From contig WTXG01000009.1 in assembly GCA_022496185.1 (NCBI GenBank), forward strand, positions 372,001 to 436,000: 64,000 nucleotides of DNA, read 5' to 3'. A program made the translations under genes and the position numbers. Positions 56,001 through 64,000 of this stretch are shown here, one piece after another (the stretch's first letter is position 1; each line of letters begins with the position of its first letter). The notes under the pieces are model-generated. The model was not told the origin of the DNA. It ran no database searches and worked only from the letters and a program-made list of their open reading frames with translations. The DNA is from Multifurca ochricompacta. Its lineage: Eukaryota; Basidiomycota; Agaricomycetes; Russulales; Russulaceae.

Positions 56001-57032
56001 TCACGCGTTGAATGAGAACGTCAACTATTGTAGTCTCAAAGATGTAGCCCAAAGGGATCCAGTTCAAGAACCGAAGCAACGTTTCAAGAGTGGCTTTCAC
56101 CAGAGAGGTTTTCGTAGCCTCCTCCAAGATCTCCGCACAAAGCTTGAAGATTTCTGAAAACTCGCCACACATCTGATTCTTTAAATTCTTAATCTTTGTC
56201 TGAGTCAACTGTTCGGCTGAATAGTCGAAAACCTCTTCCGATAGGAGCCTTAGGATGACCATATTGTTTTCGCAGAGTGCCAAGTTCGTTTTGCATGATT
56301 CAACAAGCTCAGGGATGAACGTTGGCCAGTTGTGCGGCCACTCCTGTTTCAGAATCTGTACGCGTAACTGTGAGTACGACACAATGGGAGAGGGAAAGCC
56401 GACAAACTTGAACCAATGCTAGGTTGAGCTTGTTGATATAAGTTTTCTCCCTGCGCATAGTTGCTTCGTCTGAAGCAATCTTGACAGTGATCCCAACTAC
56501 GAAGTTGCGGACGCCTGATTTTGGCTGGATTTGTCAATGATTACGAGATATTAGGCTCGTGTATACCTTGTCGCTGTGCCTCCGGAAGGGTTTTCCATCG
56601 AGTGTTGACGAGTTTCTCGAGTATTTGCAGGCCGATGAACTATGATCAATTCGAAGTCAGTCGCGCATTCCCGGTTTGCGTCGACGCCGGGATAGTACGG
56701 ACTTTTGTTTGCGGATATGATGATCGCTCCATGATGTCTGGTACTCGTGTCCAAGCATCTGGATGTTCCTGGAATTGTGTGAGGACTTGCTGTGCTAATT
56801 GTTGCTAATAGCGAGGGTAGATAAGTAAGGGATAATACCAAAGGTTTGACGCGAGATAAATATGATGTCACTAACATCCTTTCCACCGGAACCAGAGTAA
56901 AGCGCTATGACAACATTATCTATGAGAGTAATGTCAAACTCTCTCGAGAAATCCAGGACAGCCTGCAAAGTTCGTGAATGGGATTGAGTACAGCAAGAGA
57001 ACGAAGAGCAAATTAAATGCGCTAGCCTCCAT
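53012..57032 (-). CDS. CRM1: Exportin-1 (Crm1)
   Basis: The RanGTP-dependent nuclear export receptor for leucine-rich signals. The start exon is just ATG-GAG at 57027-57032. A 64-base intron with a GC donor joins it to [20 protein letters not shown], matching the usual Crm1 opening. HEAT repeats follow without a frame break: [97 protein letters not shown] and [20 protein letters not shown]. Then [20 protein letters not shown] with [15 protein letters not shown], the central groove region, and [18 protein letters not shown]. The C-terminal part has [40 protein letters not shown] and [20 protein letters not shown]. It stops at 53012-53014. About 1,080 residues and more than ten introns. Confidence 0.96.
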
Positions 57033-57405
57033 AACTGGCGAAGGATCCGGGACAGATAACGATTATGAAAGGTGGGTAGGACGAGAAAAATGGATGAAGG
57101 GGATGAGCGATCTGACTGTGACTGCCATTCGTTGTTGGTGTATCATCGTTCTGGGGCATAGGGCGGCTTATATAATCTATTCTCATCACGGGTTAGATCC
57201 GTCAGGGGTCAAGCTTATAAATCAATCATCTAATCATCCGGGCAGGCAGGGGTCAGGGTCAGATCAAATCAGGGGAAGTGGTTGGTCTTGGTCTGATACG
57301 CGTGACGTCAGACCCTCACGCAATTCACGTGATTTGGGCTCTTCAGCCTTTGACTTTGACTTTTAACGGGTGGCTTAATGAGGGATATGGCTCTTGACTC
57401 CCTTC
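57033..57405. promoter_or_regulatory. Bidirectional promoter CRM1 / SPC24
   Basis: 373 bases between start codons. It holds ACGCGT (57298-57303) and CACGTGAT (57326-57333), the reverse of ATCACGTG, the same RTCACRTG word found three times at NDC80/MOG1. GGGTCAG-type direct repeats lie at 57245-57275. Confidence 0.5.
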
Positions 57406-58181
57406 ATGAGGTTATGTGCGCAAACTCTTCTTTTATAACCCTATTTAAGTCTTACGATTATCATTTGTAGTGACAACATACACAGCATCACGGATCTAGT
57501 CGAGCCAGAGGACGACCTCAGGACGATTATTGCTGTTCATGACCAGATAGACAAGGAAGCAGCCGAGCGGAAGAAAGAGCTTGAGAATGCTCATGCGAAC
57601 CTAAAAAGTCTCCTTATTCTTCAATTTGGCATTTCCGGTTCTGATTCCATGTGTCTTAGCTCTTGCACGCGTCCTCGATGCCGCCCGCACATCATCCACC
57701 CGTCCTCCAAGCGTGCCTTCTGCCGAGCGACACGCAGAAAAGTTGAACAACCTTGACGCCGCACGATTATCACTCGCTAAGGCCCTAAACGACGCAGAGA
57801 GTGCCGTCGCAAGTCAACAAGCAGAGCTCTCCCGACTCAAAGAGGAGCTCCATCAGCTGGAAGAGAGTGAGCCAGCCGCAGAGCACGAATTAGACGGGAC
57901 GCCGTAAGGGTCACAGTCCGACGCGTTCCCGCCAGTAACTTGACACATTCCCGGTAGCTTGCGGTTACAAATATACCGTGGCCTTGGAATTGAACCGATT
58001 CTCGACGAAGCCGGAAATCTTGACCGTGTGCTAGTTGGTGAGTAATCTCGATGCTGTTTGTCTAGTCAACCGACCTTTGCTTGCAGAGAGTGCGTCGCAT
58101 GATATGCATGTGGTAAAATTCGGTAGTGGGATTTCGGATGGTGATCTTGCTGAACAGATTTGGAAGCTAAGTTTATCGTGA
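57406..58181 (+). CDS. SPC24: Kinetochore protein Spc24
   Basis: Spc24 with Spc25 forms the inner, Mis12/CENP-T-binding end of the NDC80 complex. The first exon is only five bases (ATGAG, 57406-57410); splicing to the acceptor near 57472 gives MSDNIHSITDLVEPEDDL. A coiled coil follows: HDQIDKEAAERKKELENAHA, LARVLDAARTS, LSLAKALNDAESAVASQQAE and SRLKEELHQLEESEPAAEHE. The globular RWD end is LRLQIYRGLGIEPILDEAGN with LDRVLV, SHDMHVVKFG and DGDLAEQIWKLSLS, stopping at 58179-58181. LxLYRGLGxEP and the terminal xxxLWKL are typical. About 190 residues. The micro-exon start is inferred from phase and fit. Confidence 0.8.
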
Positions 58182-58421
58182 TCGTGACGATAACTATCTA
58201 CAAGACAATGTAATTTAGTTATTATAATACTGACATCACGATCGCGTTTGTACACTCTAGGAACTCCCTTTCTCATGTAACACGATGCTAAAAGGTAAAA
58301 ATGACTCCGTGAGACAATGCTAGGTATGGTGTGCCCATATCTTTATGGAGGAATGTGTGAGTCTTGGTGATGGATGTTCACCCTTTCATTGGCTATTCAA
58401 GACGGTGCTAACGTCTCCAAG
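58182..58421. terminator. Convergent 3' region SPC24 / CAF-1
   Basis: 240 bases between two convergent stop codons, AT-rich directly after the SPC24 stop. It should hold both polyadenylation regions; no single signal stands out. Confidence 0.4.
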
Positions 58422-61200
58422 CTAGATACCTGGCCCGCTGGCGTCAGCTGTTGCCAGATGTGAGAAGAGCGTACACACTTCTGTATCCCCTTTCACGGAC
58501 CAGACGTGGCGCTGGTCTTTAACACAAATCTCCCGTATCTTTGCCTCAATAGCATTCTTCTTAATTCTATGGGTCTTCAAATCCAGATGTAATGCCTCGA
58601 CGAGGGCAATCAAGCTACTCGTGCCCATGTTGGCAACCTTCTCTTTGAGCAAGGGAAGATGAGCATCGGGAAAAGGAATTTTTGGTGTCGTCCGTGAACG
58701 CTTTGTCTGTGACTGCTGGCTATTTACGGAGCTGGACGGTGCTGAATCGAGTGTTGGTGTATTCGAATTAAGAAGATGAGGTGGCAATGCCGGTATAACG
58801 AACTGCGGCTGAGATTTGACCCTTGATGTCGAAGCAGCGGATGAGGCAGGTGCATGCCGTGCATCCACCGGGTGTGAGACAAAAGTGAAAGGATCAAGGG
58901 GGTATGGCGTATCTGCAAATCGTCGCTAAGAACAAATGAGAGACAATCAAAGGAAGAACTTACCATTGAAAAACTGAATCCGATATTGATTGAATGGTTC
59001 ATACTCGCAATTGCTAATCTCGGTCTCCCAACATGGACCCTTAATGAAGGCCACAAGTGGTACTACGACCTTCCGCTTCTTTGACTTCCCTTCGGCGTTC
59101 GTTTCCTTCTCCCTTCCTATTTTGCGCTTGGTCGTACTACCCTCTGGGGGGGGCAGGAACGGGAATGCGTCCAATGCATCGCGTTCTTCGACAGGCGTTG
59201 CTTCTTCATCCTCACCCTCCACAAGCCAACCGTCCATGTCGTCGGAATCTTCGTCATCGTCTCGCTCATCGTCCGAGTCTCCCAACACATCATCTCCTCC
59301 CTCCTCCTCTTCGCCCCACTCTGCGCCGCTGTCGTAAGCGTAGTCGATCGCGACACCATCTTGTGCAAAAGGCCTGCGCGGCTTTACGAGACGCGAGCGC
59401 TTCGTAAATGTGCCAAAGTAGCCCGGGCGCTTGTCTTCGTGGAATATAAGCACTTTTGCGGGGACCCGCGTGCGATCATGCAGCTCTGAGAGAAGAGCGC
59501 GCACTGTCACAGTGTCGTCGGAGACTTCAGCTTCTGAAAGCCGGGTCATGGTGGAGCGAACGGTATTTGATGAAGAACAGAAGCGAGTCTGCGAGGATGG
59601 GCATCCTGACAGCACGCGGCTCAAATATTCTAGGGTCATCCCTGTCAGTACATTTCCAACAATCTTTATGAAAGACATACCTCTTGGAGTCGCATTTGGG
59701 CTAGAGTAGGGTTCGCTCATCTCAACATTGAGTTCTTCGATGCCGTCTTCGTCAATGACAATCACGTCCACGTCAGTCTGTAGCTTTCGCTTCTTCGCGT
59801 CCTTGAACCAGTTCACGGGTGCAAGCTCCGCGTCCTTCTTGAGCATGAAGGGTTTGAATACCCTGTCAAAATCTGACAGCGTGTTCGGAGGCGAGGGAGC
59901 ATGGCCCTTTGACGGAGATGCAGTAGTGGATGAGGAGGCCTTCGGCTTCCCGAAGAAATTGGCCATCATCGACCTAGCTTTCTCTTGGGATTCCTTATCC
60001 TTTCTTTCTTTCTCTGATCTGGCAGCTTTCTTTTCAAGCCGCTCCTTTTCCTACAGTGAAATAGGAAGAACAGTTGGTCGTGATGATTGCAGAAACAAAG
60101 GATTTTACCCTTGCTGCTTTTTCCACGGACTTCTCAGGCTCGATAACCGTTTTCTGACGACCCGGCCTTCGTGCTGTCGCTTGGTTCTTGTCACCAACGG
60201 TATTCGCTGTCATCTCAGACAATTTGTCATCCGAGACATCACCCACAATTGAAGGTGGTTCATTTGACGAAGCACGAAGCGAAATCTGGGGCTTCGATGG
60301 TGTGGTTACTGGATCTTTCACACCAAGTAATGCATTCCTCTCGTTAGTGGGAAGGGCATCAAATATCGCTTGGAGATCCTTCTTATGCTGAAGCCGGTGA
60401 GTTGTTGTGGAGTAAATTTTAATCAACTCACGCGGCTTCGGTCTACCAACCTGGTTTCAACCTTTTCTCGAGATATCCTTGGGAGGAAATCGATAAACTC
60501 CGGTTTCAGCTCCCACCGCCAAATGCAAAGCGCAGCGGGGGTCTTTGCAAGAGAAGTCTCAATTCCATAGTTGACGCGGGTCGCTAGCAGTTTCACCACA
60601 TCTTCAATGGCGCTCAGCGCGAGGGTAGGAACTAAGCAGTCAGCATCGTCGCCATTGTCAGGGGCCAGCTCTTGCTGTATGTACTTGGACAACGCGATAA
60701 TTGTTTTGTCACTGGAGGCGCGTTTACCTTGGGATAGAAAAAGGAAGGGCACTACGCACCTTTCCTGAGTGAATTTAGCGATCAGCGGCCAGTAGTTCTG
60801 GGGTATTTGTGTCAATGGATGCTCCTGGCGTTGTGCTTGTAATTCCAACCACTCTCTAAAATTGACCATCTCTAAAATACGTTATGTAGAAAAGAGTCAG
60901 AGCCCCATCTGATGCTACAATCATCACGCACCTTGCATTGTCTCCGTCATTTTCTCGAATGACATAGGCTTCTGCTTAAATATCGCTTTCCCATTCTTGA
61001 TATCCACCTCGCTTGGCTTCACCTGTCGTTCTGTTAAGAAGCTACTAGTCTTGCGGGCTCCACACAGTCCAGGTGCTACACACTTACCAATGGGTGGAGG
61101 AGGTTCACAAGCCTCATCTGTTGTCAACCATGAACGTGAATAGACACGCATAGTACAAGACAGAGGCATACACACTTGTATGAGCGGCCGATTCTATCAT
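58422..61200 (-). CDS. RLF2: Chromatin assembly factor 1 large subunit (CHAF1A/Rlf2)
   Basis: Large subunit of CAF-1, which deposits H3-H4 behind the replication fork and binds PCNA. MIESAAHTN starts at 61198-61200 and splices to EACEPPPPI and RQVKPSEVDIKNGKAIFKQK. Then PMSFEKMTETMQ and MVNFREWLELQAQRQEHPLT, LVPTLALSAIEDVVKLLATR, and a charged Lys/Glu/Arg segment (EKERLEKKAARSEKE) leading to MMANFFGKPK, a PIP-box-like motif. The conserved core is VLIFHEDKRPGYFGTFTKRS, PFAQDGVAIDYAYDSGAEWG and EEEEGGDDVLGDSDDERDDD, the acidic ED domain for histones. A winged-helix-like end follows (HLPLLKEKVANMGTSSLIAL). It stops at 58422. No frame break was needed. Confidence 0.9.
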
Positions 61201-61360
61201 CTGTTGTATAGACGAGGCACGTAATTCTAGGTGATGGAAGGCAGCAGTTGCAGCCACAGACGCGTCTTGAAATCGTCAACGTGCAAATGCGTGAGAAAAC
61301 GCGAAAGCGCGACTTAACGCGGGCGCGCGTTAATAGTGGCTACATCTACTAAATATCATT
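61201..61360. promoter_or_regulatory. Bidirectional promoter CAF-1 / RFC2 with MluI-box-like elements
   Basis: 160 bases between two replication-gene starts. It contains AGACGCGTCT (core 61260-61265), AACGCGAAA near 61299-61307, and a perfect inverted repeat TTAACGCG-GGCG-CGCGTTAA at 61314-61333. These resemble MBF/E2F sites of G1/S genes; binding here is inferred. Confidence 0.6.
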
Positions 61361-62784
61361 ATGACTGCTAACTTCTTCCAGGCCAGAGGACCAAGTAAGA
61401 AGAAGACTGGTAAGGAGAAAGAGTCTATCATAAATCCTAGTTTGCAGCCATGGGTGGAAAAATAGTGAGTCCTATCGATGTGCTCATATTCGCACATTGC
61501 GGACTAAAGTTTCCAAAGTCGACCTGAAACTATCGACGACGTATCGTCTCAAGAGCATATCGTTTCGGTGTTGCAAAAGACACTCTCATCTACAAATGTG
61601 TGCCCACCAAGATCTTTTCGCAACATTATCTCACTCGTACTCTAGCTTCCGCATATGTTATTTTATGGCCCTCCTGGAACTGGGAAAACCTCCACCATTC
61701 TTGCCCTTGCTCGTCAGCTTTTTGGGTGCGCTTCTACACCAAGCATTTCAAATTCCCACTTTAACGCGTATCAGGCCTGATAACTTTCGAACACGAGTCC
61801 TCGAACTAAACGCTTCTGATGAACGTGGTATATCCATCGTGCGTGAGAAGGTCAAAAACTTTGCCCGCCAGACGCCACGCGCGGAGACCGTAGCATCCGA
61901 CGGGAAGAAATATCCATGTCCGCCCTATAAAATCATCATTTTGGACGAGGCAGACAGCATGACACAAGACGCACAAGCAGCCCTGCGGAGGATCATGGAA
62001 AACTATGCACGCATAACGCGGTTCTGTTTGGTCTGTAACTACGTGACAAGGTATGTTTATTGTTTATTGCATCCAACGTGCCGCTTAGTCCAAGCCTGGC
62101 TTCCAGAATCATCGAGCCCCTTGCATCTCGATGCTCAAAGTTTCGCTTTAAACCCCTCGACTCTTCATCAGCCAGACAACGTCTGGGAAACATTGCAGCC
62201 GCTGAACAAGTTCCCGTGAACCAGGCTGTCATCTCCACCCTCATTTCTACATCCTCAGGCGACCTACGACGCGCCATCACGTATCTACAGTCAGCAGCAC
62301 GATTGTCGGGTGCCACCGAGCCACCGACTCCCATTTTCCCCCAGGATATCCAAGAGATAGCGGGTGTTGTTCCCAATCGGTTGTACGAAAGTTCGCCCAG
62401 ACGGTCGGAGTCGACGTACCTCCTACTCAAAGCGGAGATGAGGACATAGACATGGCCGATGTCACACCCCTGACCGTGAAGGCAGACCTTCGTGGTTTTG
62501 ATCTTATTCGGGAGACCGTCAAGTTACTGATTCGAGAAGGTTATTCCGCATCACAGATACTGATACAGGTGTGCCACACGTTCCTCTATCCATCACGGCC
62601 AGCTAAGACGCCTCCACAGCTCCACGATATCATTGTTGAGCACCCGACATTGACTGGGCGCCAAAAGTCGGCTTGCGCACTCACCATGGCTGAAGCGGAT
62701 AAAGCCTTATGCGATGGCGCAGATGACGAGCTCTGGATTCTCGAGGTGGCGTTGCGGGTACATAAAGTGTCACATCCTGAGTAA
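61361..62784 (+). CDS. RFC2: Replication factor C subunit 2 (human RFC4 type)
   Basis: A small AAA+ subunit of the clamp loader that opens and loads [24 protein letters not shown] starts at 61361. Then [10 protein letters not shown] and [20 protein letters not shown], and the Walker A exon [20 protein letters not shown]. After an intron, [20 protein letters not shown] and KVKNFARQ, Walker [21 protein letters not shown], and sensor/Arg finger ICNY-type VCNYVTR with [17 protein letters not shown]. Then [20 protein letters not shown] and [10 protein letters not shown]. The frame slips by one base near 62391 before [20 protein letters not shown]. The C-terminus has [20 protein letters not shown] and [20 protein letters not shown], with the stop at 62784. 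The [20 protein letters not shown] sequence fits Rfc2/RFC4. Confidence 0.93.
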
Positions 62785-62938
62785 CGTTGGCTGCTGTATT
62801 ACTTCGCACCATCAGGTAGACATCGTGACATCGGTTGGCCAAAAGTGATTTAGAGTCTTGATGACTGAACAGGACGCGTCCCCAAGTACCCTCAAATCGG
62901 CAGTGCACTTCCCGCAACTCAGAGTCGCAATGGCATGG

Positions 62939-63433
62939 TCACTGCTTTGGCGGGTCTGCCCAGACCGGCTTATCAGATTCTGGGTCAGCTGTAAGGATAT
63001 GTTAAGATATAAATATGTGAATAAAGAAAGTCTGCATCAAACAAAGCCTACTTGAGCGTTTTGTTGTTGCTTCATGCCCTCTTCAAGGGCTAGCCTTGCT
63101 CGTCGGTTTTCGTCAACCTTTCGCCTGAGATCGGGGGCCATAGCCTTGGACGAGGGGTTATAGAAAAAAGACCTTACAAAAGAATCGAGCTTACATTATA
63201 TGTCTCCTCCGGTGTTGGCACAGTCACTATATGAACGTTGGATGGATGCACACCATTGGGTTTATCGAGAACTTCGCTCACCATGCAGCAAGGCATAACC
63301 CAACCCTATTACTTAAACATGCCATGAAAAGATAACATGAGTTCGAGATGTATATAAGTCAAGCCGGAGAATGAAGGTACATACTTCCCGCACTGACAAC
63401 TGACAAGCGTAGCCAAGGCATCTTTCCCGACAT
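62939..63433 (-). CDS. CBP4: Cbp4-like ubiquinol-cytochrome c reductase assembly factor
   Basis: Cbp4 is an inner-membrane assembly factor that binds newly made cytochrome b with Cbp3/Cbp6. Four small exons join in phase: MSGKMPWLRLSVVSAG (ATG at 63431-63433), RLGYALLH, VTVPTPEETYN, then AMAPDLRRKVDENRRARLAL with EEGMKQQQNAQ, then ADPESDKPVWADPPKQ, with TGA at 62939-62941. The layout (a short N-terminal hydrophobic segment, TPTxExxY, SPDLxRKVDxxR-type helix, about 85 residues) fits Cbp4. Its target complex includes QCR7, encoded at the other end of the window. The call rests on pattern in a very small protein. Confidence 0.72.
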
Positions 63434-63571
63434 TTTCGTTTTCCTGTGGTAGCGGCAGCAGAGAAAAAAAGGAAAAGGAAAGAATGACGTAATCTAATAT
63501 TTTAAGTTAACCAAAACAACAAACAAACAAACATCATTATATAATCAAACATTACTCTGTCTGCTGTACAC
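63434..63571. promoter_or_regulatory. Short bidirectional promoter CBP4 / ING-family gene
   Basis: 138 bases between the two ATGs, with a purine run near CBP4 and ACAAACAAAC repeats near 63518-63534. Confidence 0.5.
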
Positions 63572-64000
63572 ATGCCACGCAGCAATAAGCGTAAACGTGC
63601 ATCACTCGTACAAGCCGAGATCCTAGATGAAGACAATGAAATAGAGGAAGTCTCTGTGTCGGAGGGCGATGGAGAACCAGATTTAAATACAGAAGAGCCT
63701 GGATATCAAGAGGGGAACACGGACTTGGAAGCCAATCATAAGTTTGAGGTTGAAGCAGAGTTATGGGATTCGTTCAGAGAGGAATTTCATGAAGGTGCAC
63801 ACCATTCATTTTCAACAATCCACGGCTAACTGAATTAACAGCGGTTGAACAGCTCCCTTTGTACCTGCATCGCTCGTATGCTTTGTTACGCGAGTTGGAT
63901 GAACAGGTCACTGGTGGGTCATCCATCACCTCTCGAACTCAATTCGGACGTCGTTGATACTTAGGACGCGTTATTATAGGGCGTTATAACGAGTTACTTC
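63572..64000 (+). CDS. ING-family (inhibitor of growth) protein, 3' part outside window
   Basis: ING proteins recruit histone acetyltransferase or deacetylase complexes and read H3K4me3 with a C-terminal PHD finger, which would lie beyond the right edge. MPRSNKRKRASLVQAEI starts at 63572. A basic then acidic leader (EDNEIEEVSVSEGDGEPDL) precedes the ING domain: FEVEAELWDSFREEFHE, and across an intron AVEQLPLYLHRSYALLRELD and EQVTG. After a second intron beginning near 63912 come RVIIGRYNELL and the window end. The LPxxLxRxxxLxRELDEQVxxxxxxYNELL pattern is the ING signature. Which paralogue (Yng1, Yng2 or Pho23 type) cannot be told from this part. Confidence 0.75.

Noticed and set aside
57980..58000. 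Match to a tRNA B box on the minus strand (reverse of GGAATTGAACC)
   Set aside because: No matching A box or cloverleaf nearby, and the sequence codes for GLGIEP in SPC24.

Overview
The window is a gene-dense stretch of fungal nuclear DNA, most likely from a basidiomycete (inference). About 30 protein genes lie on both strands. Almost all are split by short introns, mostly about 45 to 70 bases long, with GT donors. Many gene pairs are head to head and share promoters of 110 to 470 bases. The proteins themselves are plainly fungal: Mrp10, Mrpl31, Cbp4, Cms1, Mog1, Rlf2 and a TmpA-like membrane protein. No rRNA, tRNA, transposon, CRISPR array, prokaryotic operon or virus was recognised.

Layout. 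1-4 kb: transketolase (5' end missing), complex III subunit QCR7 and nucleoside diphosphate kinase. 5-14 kb: an SMG6/EST1-type PIN protein, a short-chain dehydrogenase, an uncharacterised SnoaL-like protein and the WD40 protein STRAP. 15-28 kb: sulfate permease, TACO1, MRP10, the tail-anchored E2 UBC6, splicing factor SF3A1, MRPL31, CMS1. 28-41 kb: ERI1-type exonuclease, TmpA-like protein, a poorly explained 2.4 kb stretch, NDC80, MOG1, an MIT-domain NRBF2/Atg38-like protein and an unknown gene. 41-52 kb: CCT1, CDC27 (APC3), an acidic unknown protein, a 3.3 kb stretch without a convincing gene, and TMA20. 53-64 kb: exportin CRM1, SPC24, the CAF-1 large subunit, RFC2, CBP4 and the first exons of an ING-family gene cut by the right edge.

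How the genes relate. Three themes recur. The first is mitochondrial function: QCR7 and CBP4 for complex III; TACO1, MRP10 and MRPL31 for mitochondrial translation. The second is the cell cycle and chromosomes: NDC80, SPC24, CDC27, CAF-1, RFC2 and ING. The third is Ran-driven nuclear transport: MOG1 and CRM1. Each Ran-pathway gene is head to head with an NDC80-complex gene, and both shared promoters carry RTCACRTG (E-box/CDEI-like) sites. CAF-1 and RFC2 share a promoter with MluI-box-like elements.

Quality caution. At least a dozen single-base frame shifts interrupt otherwise well-conserved reading, several beside homopolymers and several in genes that are essential in model fungi. Draft sequencing error explains this better than pseudogenes. 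Several introns need GC instead of GT at the donor. No undescribed multi-gene system could be demonstrated. The best candidates for novelty are the shared promoter architecture, the GC-AG introns, the unexplained 32-34.4 kb block and three genes that were not recognised.
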